Shown here: positions 1 through 6,585 of the stretch, piece after piece
Layout of the letters: every line of letters starts with the position of its first letter
Numbering within the stretch: the first letter of the stretch is position 1
NCBI GenBank assembly: GCA_017451975.1
Contig: JAFTNI010000018.1
Location: 1-11,076, forward strand
DNA: 11,076 nucleotides
Direction: 5' to 3'
Source: Clostridia bacterium
GTDB taxonomy: Bacteria; Bacillota; Clostridia; Oscillospirales; CAG-272
Translations under genes and position numbers: made by a program
The notes under the pieces: generated by a model
What the model was told of the DNA's origin: nothing
Seen by the model: the letters and a program-made list of their open reading frames with translations, nothing else
Database searches by the model: none

Positions 1-61
1 GCTTGCAAAAAACTTCGATGAATAAATATCCTAAATCCCATATAAGATACAACAAAATTTC

Positions 62-109
62 GTAGGGGCGTTCTGTGAACGCCCTCGGGCGAACACAGTT
101 CGCCACTAC
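62..109. repeat. Two-hairpin palindromic intergenic repeat (GTAG...CTAC)
   Basis: The unit is bounded by GTAG (62-65) and CTAC (106-109), which are complementary. Inside are two adjacent hairpins: GGGCGTTC (66-73) with GAACGCCC (77-84) around a TGT loop, and GGCGAAC (88-94) with GTTCGCC (98-104) around an ACA loop. The whole would fold as a small cloverleaf. It lies in a non-coding stretch upstream of rpoZ and resembles the GTAGGGGCG-type dispersed repeats seen in many gut Clostridia; that family link is from memory. No U-tract follows, so it does not look like a terminator. Confidence 0.7.
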
Positions 110-140
110 CGAATTGTTTTACTTAAAGGTTTACGTTACA

Positions 141-160
141 GTAGGGGCGACGCCCCCTAC
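141..160. repeat. Short GTAGGGGCG palindrome, related to the 62-109 repeat
   Basis: GTAGGGGCG (141-149) faces CGCCCCCTAC (151-160), an almost perfect inverted repeat with one extra C. It shares its outer GTAGGGGCG end with the repeat at 62-109 and looks like a minimal version of that family. It sits about 40 bases upstream of the rpoZ ribosome binding site. The remainder of 1-215 shows no gene and no convincing promoter. Confidence 0.55.
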
Positions 161-215
161 GCCCCGCAAAATCAATACATAAACACATATAAAATTTTCA
201 GGAGGAACATCAGCC

Positions 216-545
216 ATGATGATCAAACCGTCTATCGACCAGCTTACAAACGGCGGAGAAATCAACCGCTACGAACTCGTTATCGCAACAAGCAAGGTTG
301 CAAGAGTTATCACCGACGAATATTGCGCTCAGCGTGAACGTGCGGAAACAATGATCCGCAACGGCGAAACAGATAAAAACCTCGCCACACTCATAAAGGG
401 CAATATCCGCGATAAAAAAGCTGTGGAAAACGCCGTTCAGGCGCTCGCCGACGGCGAATTTGAAATAGTTCTCGACCCCGTAAAGGAAGAGGACGAAAAC
501 GCGGAAGAAGCAGCTGAAGAAGCAAAAGAAGAAACGCTCGAATAA
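216..545 (+). CDS. rpoZ: DNA-directed RNA polymerase subunit omega
   Basis: A 109-residue protein matching the omega subunit, which helps assemble and stabilise the beta-prime subunit of RNA polymerase. The N-terminus has the family pattern: MIKPSI..L, then NRYELVIATSKVARVITDEY, as in clostridial RpoZ. The ATG at 216 lies 10 bases after an AGGAGG at 200-205; a second ATG follows directly at 219, so the start could be one codon later. The body ends near residue 87 and is followed by a strongly acidic Glu/Ala-rich tail (11 of the last 22 residues are Asp or Glu), making it longer than many Firmicutes omegas. Its TAA overlaps the ATG of priA by one base, which suggests coupled translation. gmk often precedes rpoZ in Firmicutes but is not visible here. 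Confidence 0.93.
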   Translation: MMIKPSIDQLTNGGEINRYELVIATSKVARVITDEYCAQRERAETMIRNGETDKNLATLIKGNIRDKKAVENAVQALADGEFEIVLDPVKEEDENAEEAAEEAKEETLE

Positions 546-2986
546 TGGAAGCGCATATGAGAACGGTCGGGGTTCGCGTGCTGGATATTCCCTACCACGC
601 GGATATAGAGTATACCTACTATATTCCCCCGGGTATGCCCGAGGTTTCACGAGGGGAGTTTTTGCTCGTGCCTTTCGGCTTTGGCAACAAAAAAATCCCC
701 GCCGTGGCGGTAACACTTTCGAAAACGGTAGATTACAGTAAAATCAAGCCCGTTTTCAAGGTTTACACAGACGGCATCCGTCTTACGGAAAAAATGCTGC
801 GCCTTGCAGAATTTCTGTGCGGGCGCACATTCTGTTCTTTTGGCGATGCGGTGAAGCGGCTCGTGCCCGCCGACCTTATACCCCACGCAAACGAATATTT
901 TGCCGTTTGCGAGGATGCGCCCAAAACATCATATGCAAAAAGGCACGCCGCAGTGCTTGCCTACATAGCGGAGCACGGCGCGCTTTCGCGCGAAAGGCTC
1001 ATGCGCGACACGGGCGTTACAGCCGACGTTATAAACCGCCTTTGTGCAGAGGGGCTTATAGAAAAGCAAGCCCGCCCCACGCTTTCAGGCGGCGCGCACT
1101 TAACGCTTGTATACCCGCGCGAGGATGCCGATGCGGCCGTGCTGGAGCGTCCGCGCACGCCGCAGGCGCACGTAGACCTTTACTGCTACGTTTGCGAATG
1201 CGGTGTTATAGAAAAGAAAACACTTCTGGCAGAAGGCTTTACGCCTTCTCAGATATCTGCCGTGGAAAAAAAGGGGCTTATACGCACCGAAAAACACGAG
1301 CTTATACGCAACCCATATAAAGATATACCAAAAACCTCCGAGCGCCCCACGCTTTCGCCCGAGCAGGCGGCGGCAAAAGAAAAGCTGCTCGCCCTTGCCG
1401 ACGGCAAGCCGCACGCGGCGTTGCTCTACGGCGTTACGGGTTCCGGCAAAACAAGCGTTATTCTGGAGCTTTGCGAGGATATAGTAAAAAAAGGGCGCCA
1501 GGCAATAGTGCTAGTGCCCGAAATAGCGCTTACGTGGCAATCTGTTTCGCTTTTCGCGAGCAGGTTTGGCGAGCGCCTCGCCGTTATGCACTCCTCGCTT
1601 TCCGACGGCGAGAAGGCAGACACCTTCAAGCGCATTATGCGCGGAGAGGTAGACGTTGCGCTCGGTACGCGCAGCGCGCTTTTCGCGCCGTTTGAAAACC
1701 TTGGTCTTATCGTCATAGACGAGGAGCAGGAGCACACTTATAAATCGGATATGGCACCGAAATACCACTCGCGCGACGTTGCAAGGTTCCTTTGCGCAGA
1801 GCACGGCGCGCTTTTCGTGCCGGCAAGCGCCACGCCGAGCGTGGAAACTTACTACCGCGCGAAAAACGGAAATTATTCGCTTGTGAAGCTTTCCTCTCGC
1901 TACGGCAAGGCAACCATGCCGCGCGTGCTTATTTCCGACCTGCGCGAAAACCTTATAGAAACAAGCGATGAAAATATAGGAAGTGAGCTTGCCGTGGCGC
2001 TGGAAGAAAACCTCGAGCGCGGCTTTCAATCTATACTCTTCCTGAACCGCCGCGGATATAACAGCTATTTTTCCTGCCACGCTTGCGGCGAAGCGGTGCT
2101 TTGCCCGCATTGCTCTGTTACGATGACTTATCACGTATATAAAAAAAGCAACTCCAGCTACCTTCAGTGCCACTATTGCGGCACACGCCTTCCCACACCG
2201 CGCCTTTGCCCCGCTTGCGGAAGCGAGCATATTGCGGGCGGCGGCTTCGGCACGCAGAAGATAGAAGAGGAGCTGCACAGGCGCTTCCCCTCGGCGCGCA
2301 TACTAAGGCTCGATGCCGACACGACGCGAACGAAATTTTCGCAAGATAAAATACTTGCCGATTTCCGCGAGGGCGGGGCAGATATTCTCGTCGGCACACA
2401 GATGGTTACAAAGGGGCACAACTTCCCCCGAGTTACCCTCGTTGGCGTTGTCAACGCCGACAATTCGCTTTTCATGAACGATTTTCACTCGGGCGAGCGC
2501 ACGTTTTCCGTGGTGACTCAGGTCGTGGGCAGAGCCGGCAGAGGCGAGCACGCGGGCAGGGCCATTATACAAACGCGCAACCCCGAAAACGAAACCCTGC
2601 TTCTTTCCGCAGAGCAGAACTTTGAAAAGTTCTATGAAAGCGAGATAGTTATGCGAAAAAATTTCGTTTTTCCGCCGTTTTGCGACGTTGCGCTTATAAG
2701 CCTTTCTTCCGCAGAGGAAGCAAGCCTTGCTACCTTTTCCGAGGATTTCGGCAAGGATTTACGCGAAACGCACAAAAACGATTTTCCCGATATACCGCTT
2801 ATGATATTCGGCCCGTTTGACGCACCCGTTTACAAAATAGGCGGCAAATTCCGCAAGCAGCTTATTGTAAAGCACAAAAACAATGCGCGCACGCGCGAGC
2901 TTTTTGCGCTTATGCTGCGGCGTCACGGCAAAACCGCAAGCGGAAAAATAGGGATTTCTATAGATATAAATCCCTCAAATATATAG
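545..2986 (+). CDS. priA: Primosomal protein N' (replication restart helicase PriA)
   Basis: An 813-residue superfamily 2 DNA helicase that recognises stalled forks and reloads the replisome. Order: N-terminal 3'-end DNA-binding domain (about 1-110), winged-helix part (about 115-210), helicase lobes with Walker A GVTGSGKT (296-303), Walker B DEEQ (392-395; the commoner form is DEEH), FLNRRGY (499-505), GTQMVTKGH (from 617) and VVGRAGR (660-666). Eight zinc-binding cysteines form four CxxC pairs at 511/514, 520/523, 542/545 and 555/558, as expected for PriA. Length is close to B. subtilis PriA. The start at 545 overlaps the rpoZ stop (TAATG). A second ATG at 557 has GGAAG 5 bases upstream and fits the usual N-terminus equally well, so the true start may be there. 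coaBC, commonly found between rpoZ and priA, is missing. Confidence 0.96.
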   Translation: MEAHMRTVGVRVLDIPYHADIEYTYYIPPGMPEVSRGEFLLVPFGFGNKKIPAVAVTLSKTVDYSKIKPVFKVYTDGIRLTEKMLRLAEFLCGRTFCSFGDAVKRLVPADLIPHANEYFAVCEDAPKTSYAKRHAAVLAYIAEHGALSRERLMRDTGVTADVINRLCAEGLIEKQARPTLSGGAHLTLVYPREDADAAVLERPRTPQAHVDLYCYVCECGVIEKKTLLAEGFTPSQISAVEKKGLIRTEKHELIRNPYKDIPKTSERPTLSPEQAAAKEKLLALADGKPHAALLYGVTGSGKTSVILELCEDIVKKGRQAIVLVPEIALTWQSVSLFASRFGERLAVMHSSLSDGEKADTFKRIMRGEVDVALGTRSALFAPFENLGLIVIDEEQEHTYKSDMAPKYHSRDVARFLCAEHGALFVPASATPSVETYYRAKNGNYSLVKLSSRYGKATMPRVLISDLRENLIETSDENIGSELAVALEENLERGFQSILFLNRRGYNSYFSCHACGEAVLCPHCSVTMTYHVYKKSNSSYLQCHYCGTRLPTPRLCPACGSEHIAGGGFGTQKIEEELHRRFPSARILRLDADTTRTKFSQDKILADFREGGADILVGTQMVTKGHNFPRVTLVGVVNADNSLFMNDFHSGERTFSVVTQVVGRAGRGEHAGRAIIQTRNPENETLLLSAEQNFEKFYESEIVMRKNFVFPPFCDVALISLSSAEEASLATFSEDFGKDLRETHKNDFPDIPLMIFGPFDAPVYKIGGKFRKQLIVKHKNNARTRELFALMLRRHGKTASGKIGISIDINPSNI

Positions 2987-2988
2987 AA

Positions 2989-3410
2989 AACTTTTTCTCT
3001 TTGAGAGAAAAAGTTACAAAAAGAGGCAAAAATCCTTGCAGGATTTATCGGCTTTGTCAGTGCGAGCAAAATCCCGAAAGAACACGCCTCTCCCCGCCCG
3101 TGATGTTTGCTCATGCTTCGCAAACATTCGGCGGAACCGCGAGGCGAAATATTGCTTCACAGATTTTTTAAGGTCTGCGAACGCGCTATAGGCGCGAAGG
3201 TTTTAATTATTGTCGCGTACCATTTTGCAGAGAGCGAAAAATCGGCAAATCGCGAAAATGCGCCGTGGTTCCGAGTAAATTTTGCCTTAGCAAAATTTCA
3301 ACTCGGGGAGGCGCAAGAAGTTTCTATTTAACATAGCACTGACGAAGCGATAAAACGGCACGTTTTTCCGCTTCTTTTGCAACGCTTTTCTTTCGGATAA
3401 AGAAAAGCGT
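2989..3410. repeat. Hairpin-dense non-coding island, possible MITE-like element
   Basis: The 528 bases between priA and def carry no credible gene. The first 420 contain many inverted repeats: 2989-3000/3004-3015 (12 bp perfect), 3030-3036/3040-3046, 3103-3110/3120-3127, 3271-3285/3290-3306 (15 bp with a 2-base bulge), 3344-3357/3361-3374 (two 6-bp helices) and 3382-3393/3399-3410 (12 bp perfect). The two end hairpins resemble each other in inverted orientation, each followed inward by a sequence like CAAAAGAAGC, so the block may have palindromic terminal inverted repeats. This fits a non-autonomous mobile element or, alternatively, a structured RNA. No target-site duplication was found by eye. 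The 12-bp hairpin starts 3 bases after the priA stop but lacks a following U-tract. Confidence 0.45.
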
Positions 3411-3426
3411 GAAAACAATAAATTTC

Positions 3427-3448
3427 AAAAATTGCGGGAGCAATTTTT
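3427..3448 (+). terminator. Hairpin with GNRA-type loop and U-rich 3' arm, possible weak terminator
   Basis: AAAAATTGC (3427-3435) and GCAATTTTT (3440-3448) pair perfectly around a GGGA tetraloop. The A-rich 5' arm and U-rich 3' arm have intrinsic-terminator form, but the GC core is only two base pairs, so termination would be weak. It sits about 65 bases upstream of def and could end read-through from priA, or simply belong to the surrounding hairpin island. Confidence 0.3.
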
Positions 3449-3463
3449 GTTACCTTAAAAATA

Positions 3464-3508
3464 CGGAAAAAGCTTTTATATAGCTTTTCCCGAAAAGCTA
3501 TATAGGAG
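3464..3508 (+). promoter_or_regulatory. Two mutually exclusive hairpins overlapping the def ribosome binding site
   Basis: Hairpin A pairs 3464-3474 with 3482-3492 (11 positions, one A.C mismatch, 7-base loop). Hairpin B pairs 3477-3488 with 3493-3504 (12 bp perfect, CCCG loop) and can extend by two T-G wobbles into 3505-3506. Both use 3482-3488, so only one can form. The def ribosome binding site AGGAG is at 3504-3508, 6 bases before the ATG at 3515. Hairpin B would cover its first bases while hairpin A leaves it free, the geometry of a sequestor/anti-sequestor switch. There is no U-tract, so control would be at translation. It may also be a chance product of the repeat-rich region. Confidence 0.4.
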
Positions 3509-3514
3509 TTAATT

Positions 3515-4006
3515 ATGGCAAGACTCAGAATTTTAAAAGATAATGAACCCAATTTGCGTAAGAAATGCCGCCCTGTGTCGGAAATTACGCAAAGAACGCT
3601 TACGCTTCTCGACGATATGCTAGAAACAATGCGTAAGGCAAACGGCGTTGGCCTTGCGGGCCCCCAGGTTGGCGTGCTCCGCCGCATAGCCGTTGTGGAG
3701 GTTGAAGAAGGCAATGTTATAGAGCTTATCAACCCCGTTATAATAGAGCAGACAGGCAGCCAGACGGGCTACGAGGGTTGCCTTTCCGTGCCCGGCAGAA
3801 CGGGCATAGTTACCCGCCCCGATTACGTGCGCGTTAAAGCGCTCGACAGGTTCGGCGAAGAAAAGTTTTACGAGGGCACGGGCTTGCTCGCCCGTTGCTT
3901 CTGCCATGAAATAGCTCATCTTGACGGCATTCTTTACACAGACGTGGCAGACAGAATGCTCACAGAAGAAGAGCTTAAAGCTTATATGGAGAGTGACGCA
4001 GAATAA
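3515..4006 (+). CDS. def: Peptide deformylase
   Basis: A 163-residue metalloenzyme that removes the formyl group from the N-terminal methionine of nascent proteins as they leave the ribosome. All three family motifs are present in order: GVGLAGPQVG (44-53, the GxGxAAxQ motif with Gly for the second Ala), EGCLS (87-91, metal ligand Cys89) and HEIAH (131-135, metal ligands His131 and His135, catalytic Glu132). Length fits the type I enzymes. The ATG at 3515 has AGGAG 6 bases upstream, partly inside a potential hairpin. A 528-bp non-coding gap separates it from priA, so it may have its own promoter, though none is clear. Its TAA overlaps the fmt ATG by one base, pairing the enzyme that removes the formyl group with the one that adds it. 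Confidence 0.96.
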   Translation: MARLRILKDNEPNLRKKCRPVSEITQRTLTLLDDMLETMRKANGVGLAGPQVGVLRRIAVVEVEEGNVIELINPVIIEQTGSQTGYEGCLSVPGRTGIVTRPDYVRVKALDRFGEEKFYEGTGLLARCFCHEIAHLDGILYTDVADRMLTEEELKAYMESDAE

Positions 4007-4950
4007 TGAAGATACTTTTTATGGGAACGCCCGATTTCGCAGTTACTGCGCTTCGCGCGATCCACGAAAAATATAAAGAAAACGTTGTGGGCGTAGTAAC
4101 GCGCATAGATATGCCGAAAAACCGCGGCCACGCGCTCACGCCCCCGCCCGTTAAGGTTGCGGCGCTGGAGCTTGGGCTGCCCGTTTACCAGCCGCAGAAC
4201 CTCAAGGAAGAAAATTTCAAGGGAACGCTCGAAAGCCTCGCGCCCGACGTTATAGTCGTTGCGGCATACGGCAAAATTCTGCCCGAATACGTGCTGAATT
4301 ACCCCGCCCACGGCTGTGTTAATATTCACGCTTCTCTCCTTCCCGAATACCGCGGCGCCGCCCCTATTGCAAGAGCTATTATGGACGGCAAAAAAGAGCT
4401 GGGCGTTACCATAATGTATATGGAAAAGGGGCTTGATACGGGCGATATGCTCTCGCACGAAAGCCTTTCCTTCACAGAAGAAAATAAAGGCGAAGCAGAA
4501 GCGGCTCTTGCCGTGCTCGGCGCAAAAATGATGCTTCGCGAGCTTGAAAACTTCGAAAACGGCACGCCGAGCGAAAGAGTAAAGCAAGACGACGCGCTTT
4601 CAAGCTACGCCGCAAAGATAGAAAAAGAAGATAGCAAAATAAACTTCGCAAAAAGCGCGGAGGAAATTAAAAACCAGGTTCGCGCGCTCGCTCCCGCACC
4701 CTATGCATTTGCGCGCATCAAGGGCAAGAGCGTTAAATTCGTAAAGGTTACGGTTACGGGAGAAACGACGGATAAAGCCCCCGGCACGGTTGTTTCCGTT
4801 TCCCCGAAGGGCGCGGGCAAGCTGCTCGTTGCCACGGGCGCGGGTGTGCTGAGCCTCGAGCGCCTTATTCCCGAGGGAAAAAAGGAAATGTCCGCAGGCG
4901 ACTTCGTTCGCGGCAGAGGTGCCGCCGAAGGCGACGTATTTGAGTTTTAA
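4006..4950 (+). CDS. fmt: Methionyl-tRNA formyltransferase
   Basis: A 314-residue enzyme that transfers a formyl group from 10-formyl-tetrahydrofolate to initiator Met-tRNA. It opens with MKILFMGTPDFA, typical of the family. The catalytic residues fall at Asn106, His108 and Asp144, inside NIHASLLPEYRGAAPI and GLDTGDM, with the same numbering as I recall for the E. coli enzyme. The N-terminal Rossmann-type catalytic domain covers about 1-190 and the C-terminal OB-like tRNA-binding domain about 205-310. Translation starts inside the def stop (TAATG); GGAGAG at 3989-3994 within def could serve as ribosome binding site. The zinc peptidase gene often found between fmt and rsmB in clostridia is absent. 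Confidence 0.96.
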   Translation: MKILFMGTPDFAVTALRAIHEKYKENVVGVVTRIDMPKNRGHALTPPPVKVAALELGLPVYQPQNLKEENFKGTLESLAPDVIVVAAYGKILPEYVLNYPAHGCVNIHASLLPEYRGAAPIARAIMDGKKELGVTIMYMEKGLDTGDMLSHESLSFTEENKGEAEAALAVLGAKMMLRELENFENGTPSERVKQDDALSSYAAKIEKEDSKINFAKSAEEIKNQVRALAPAPYAFARIKGKSVKFVKVTVTGETTDKAPGTVVSVSPKGAGKLLVATGAGVLSLERLIPEGKKEMSAGDFVRGRGAAEGDVFEF

Positions 4951-4974
4951 TAAGGCATAGCAACACAAATCTGC

Positions 4975-5004
4975 GTAGGGATCGGCGTCCCCGACGGTCC
5001 CTAC
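4975..5004. repeat. GTAGGGA/TCCCTAC palindrome between fmt and rsmB
   Basis: GTAGGGA (4975-4981) pairs with TCCCTAC (4998-5004); inside, TCGG (4982-4985) can pair with CCGA (4991-4994), leaving a CGG bulge. The outer ends match the repeats at 62-109 and 141-160, so it appears to be a third diverged member of one dispersed family. It lies in the 90-bp fmt-rsmB gap, about 36 bases before the rsmB start. No U-tract follows. Confidence 0.55.
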
Positions 5005-5040
5005 AATAATATATCAAAATTATAATATAAAGGACAAACT

Positions 5041-6357
5041 ATGAACGCACGAGAAGCGGCTTACACCGCGCTTTTGAGGTACGAAAACAACGCCTCCTAC
5101 TCCAACATAGAGCTTGACGGCACTATAAAAAAATATAATCTTACGGGCGTTGAACGCTCGTTCTTCACCGCGCTCTTCTACGGCGTTATAGAGCGCAGCA
5201 TCACGCTCGATTACTTTATTTCGAAGCTTTCCGAGCGCCCCGTGGAGGAAATCGACACAAACGTGCTCGTAATCCTGCGTATGGGGCTTTACCAGCTTAT
5301 TTATATGGACAAAGTGCCCGAAAGCGCCGCAGTTAACGAAAGCGTTAACCTTGCGCGCCGCTTCTGGGCGAAGAAAAACAGCGACGGCTTTATAAACGCG
5401 GTTTTGCGCGGCTTTATCCGCGAAAAGGAAAAGCTTACCCTGCCAGATGCAAAAAAGAGCTTTATAAAATACCTTTCCGTTAAATATTCCATGCCCGAGT
5501 GGCTTTGCCGCCTTTTTGCAAAGGGCTATGGCAAAACGAAGGCGGAAAGCATCTTCGAGGCGATGAATCGCGTACCGCCCATGACCTTGCACGCAAACAC
5601 GCTCGTGAACACGCGCGAGGAGCTTGCCGAAGAGCTTCTTGCCGCAGGCATAGAAAGCGCGCCCACAAAGAGCGCACCCCACGGCTTGCGCCTGCGCGCC
5701 TCCACCCCGTACGAAAGCCTGCTCCCATTTGAAGGCAAATTTTTCGTGCAGGATGAAGCTTCGCAGATATGCGCAGAGGTGCTCGGCGCCCGCGCAGGCG
5801 AGCGCGTGCTGGACGCTTGCGCCTGCCCCGGCGGAAAAAGCTTTGCAATAGCGATGTGTATGGAGAACCGCGGCGAGCTTTTTTCCTGCGACCTGCACAA
5901 AAACAAGCTTTCGCTTATAGAGCGCGGTGCGGCAGGGCTTGGCATAACGATAATAGAAACGCGCGAGCGCAACGCGGCGAAGGAAGACACGGAATGCGGC
6001 GAATTTGACCGCATACTTTGCGACGTTCCCTGCTCGGGCTTGGGCGTTATAGCAAAGAAGCCCGATATACGCCGCAAAAAGGAAGAGGATATTGAAAGAC
6101 TTCCCGAAATTCAGGCGCAGATACTGCGCGAAAGCGCGCGCCACCTGAAAAAGGGCGGCACGCTCGTTTACTCCACCTGTACGCTCAACCCCAAGGAAAA
6201 CAAAGAAATTGTGGAAGCATTCCTTGCCGAAAACGAAGATTTCGCGCTCGTGCCCTTCAAGGTAGGCGCGCTCGAAGCAAGCGAGGGCATGAAGGAGCTT
6301 TTCCCCCACATTCACAAAACCGACGGCTTCTTTATAGCGAAGCTGACGAGAAAATAA
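5041..6357 (+). CDS. rsmB: 16S rRNA (cytosine-C5-) methyltransferase RsmB
   Basis: A 438-residue SAM-dependent RNA methyltransferase (Sun/Fmu family) that makes m5C in 16S rRNA, position 967 in E. coli numbering. The N-terminal 140 or so residues form a NusB-like RNA-binding domain. The catalytic domain has the SAM-binding motif DACACPGGK (258-266), DVPCSG (328-333, Cys331) and STCT with Cys380; the two cysteines are the pair used by RNA m5C methyltransferases. The ATG at 5041 has AAAGGA at 5029-5034, 6 bases upstream. It follows fmt after 90 bp that include a repeat. No frameshift or missing motif is visible. The NusB fusion and gene position favour RsmB over other family members. Confidence 0.95.
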   Translation: MNAREAAYTALLRYENNASYSNIELDGTIKKYNLTGVERSFFTALFYGVIERSITLDYFISKLSERPVEEIDTNVLVILRMGLYQLIYMDKVPESAAVNESVNLARRFWAKKNSDGFINAVLRGFIREKEKLTLPDAKKSFIKYLSVKYSMPEWLCRLFAKGYGKTKAESIFEAMNRVPPMTLHANTLVNTREELAEELLAAGIESAPTKSAPHGLRLRASTPYESLLPFEGKFFVQDEASQICAEVLGARAGERVLDACACPGGKSFAIAMCMENRGELFSCDLHKNKLSLIERGAAGLGITIIETRERNAAKEDTECGEFDRILCDVPCSGLGVIAKKPDIRRKKEEDIERLPEIQAQILRESARHLKKGGTLVYSTCTLNPKENKEIVEAFLAENEDFALVPFKVGALEASEGMKELFPHIHKTDGFFIAKLTRK

Positions 6358-6415
6358 TAAATCATTGTTTGCAATGCAATAAATACTACGTAATGCTTGC
6401 GCATTTACTAACCAC

Positions 6416-6540
6416 AAGGCTCCCACTTTGGGGGAGCTGCCAGCGAAGCTTGCCGAGAGGGCTATGTACACAAAAATTCGATTTATGATAAAGACCTCTC
6501 CGTCGCGCAATCGCGCCACCTCTCCCGGAGTGAGAGGCTT
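6416..6540. repeat. 125-bp inverted-repeat intergenic element (AAGGCTCCC family)
   Basis: The left end (6416-6462) and the reverse complement of the right end (6494-6540) align over about 46 bases: AAGGCTCCCACT versus AAGCCTCTCACT, then similar GGGAG, GTGGC-like and CCGAGAGG-like blocks. Each arm has its own small hairpin, for example GCTCCC (6419-6424) with GGGAGC (6431-6436). No gene lies inside. It fills most of the 228-bp rsmB-rlmN gap; the other part (6358-6415) holds only a 5-bp CATTG/CAATG hairpin. A related copy begins at 10950. I recall this type of repeat as widespread in gut Clostridia. Whether it is mobile or has an RNA role cannot be decided from one window. Confidence 0.65.
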
Positions 6541-6585
6541 GAATATACCCAAAAGTCAAATCTACAAACAAAAAGGTATTTTACC

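Noticed and set aside
1..25. Possible 3' end of an upstream gene such as gmk (reading LAKNFDE then stop)
   Set aside because: Seven codons are too few to identify, and all three frames hit a stop early.
1511..2278. A 255-codon minus-strand frame inside priA
   Set aside because: Antisense shadow of the helicase region; no ribosome binding site or recognisable motif.
3107..3331. A 74-codon plus-strand frame with a TTG start in the priA-def gap
   Set aside because: No Shine-Dalgarno sequence, it begins inside one hairpin and ends past another, and the palindromic repeats dictate its sequence.
5021..5026. TATAAT as a -10 box for rsmB
   Set aside because: Transcription would begin at or after the ribosome binding site (5029-5034), and no -35 sequence is found at the right distance; the stretch is just A/T-rich.
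5020..6552. A 510-codon open frame on the minus strand opposite rsmB
   Set aside because: It covers a clearly real gene with all catalytic motifs. TTA, CTA and TCA codons are rare in that gene, which leaves the opposite strand free of stops. The predicted product is Cys/Phe/Ala-rich and matches nothing I recognise.
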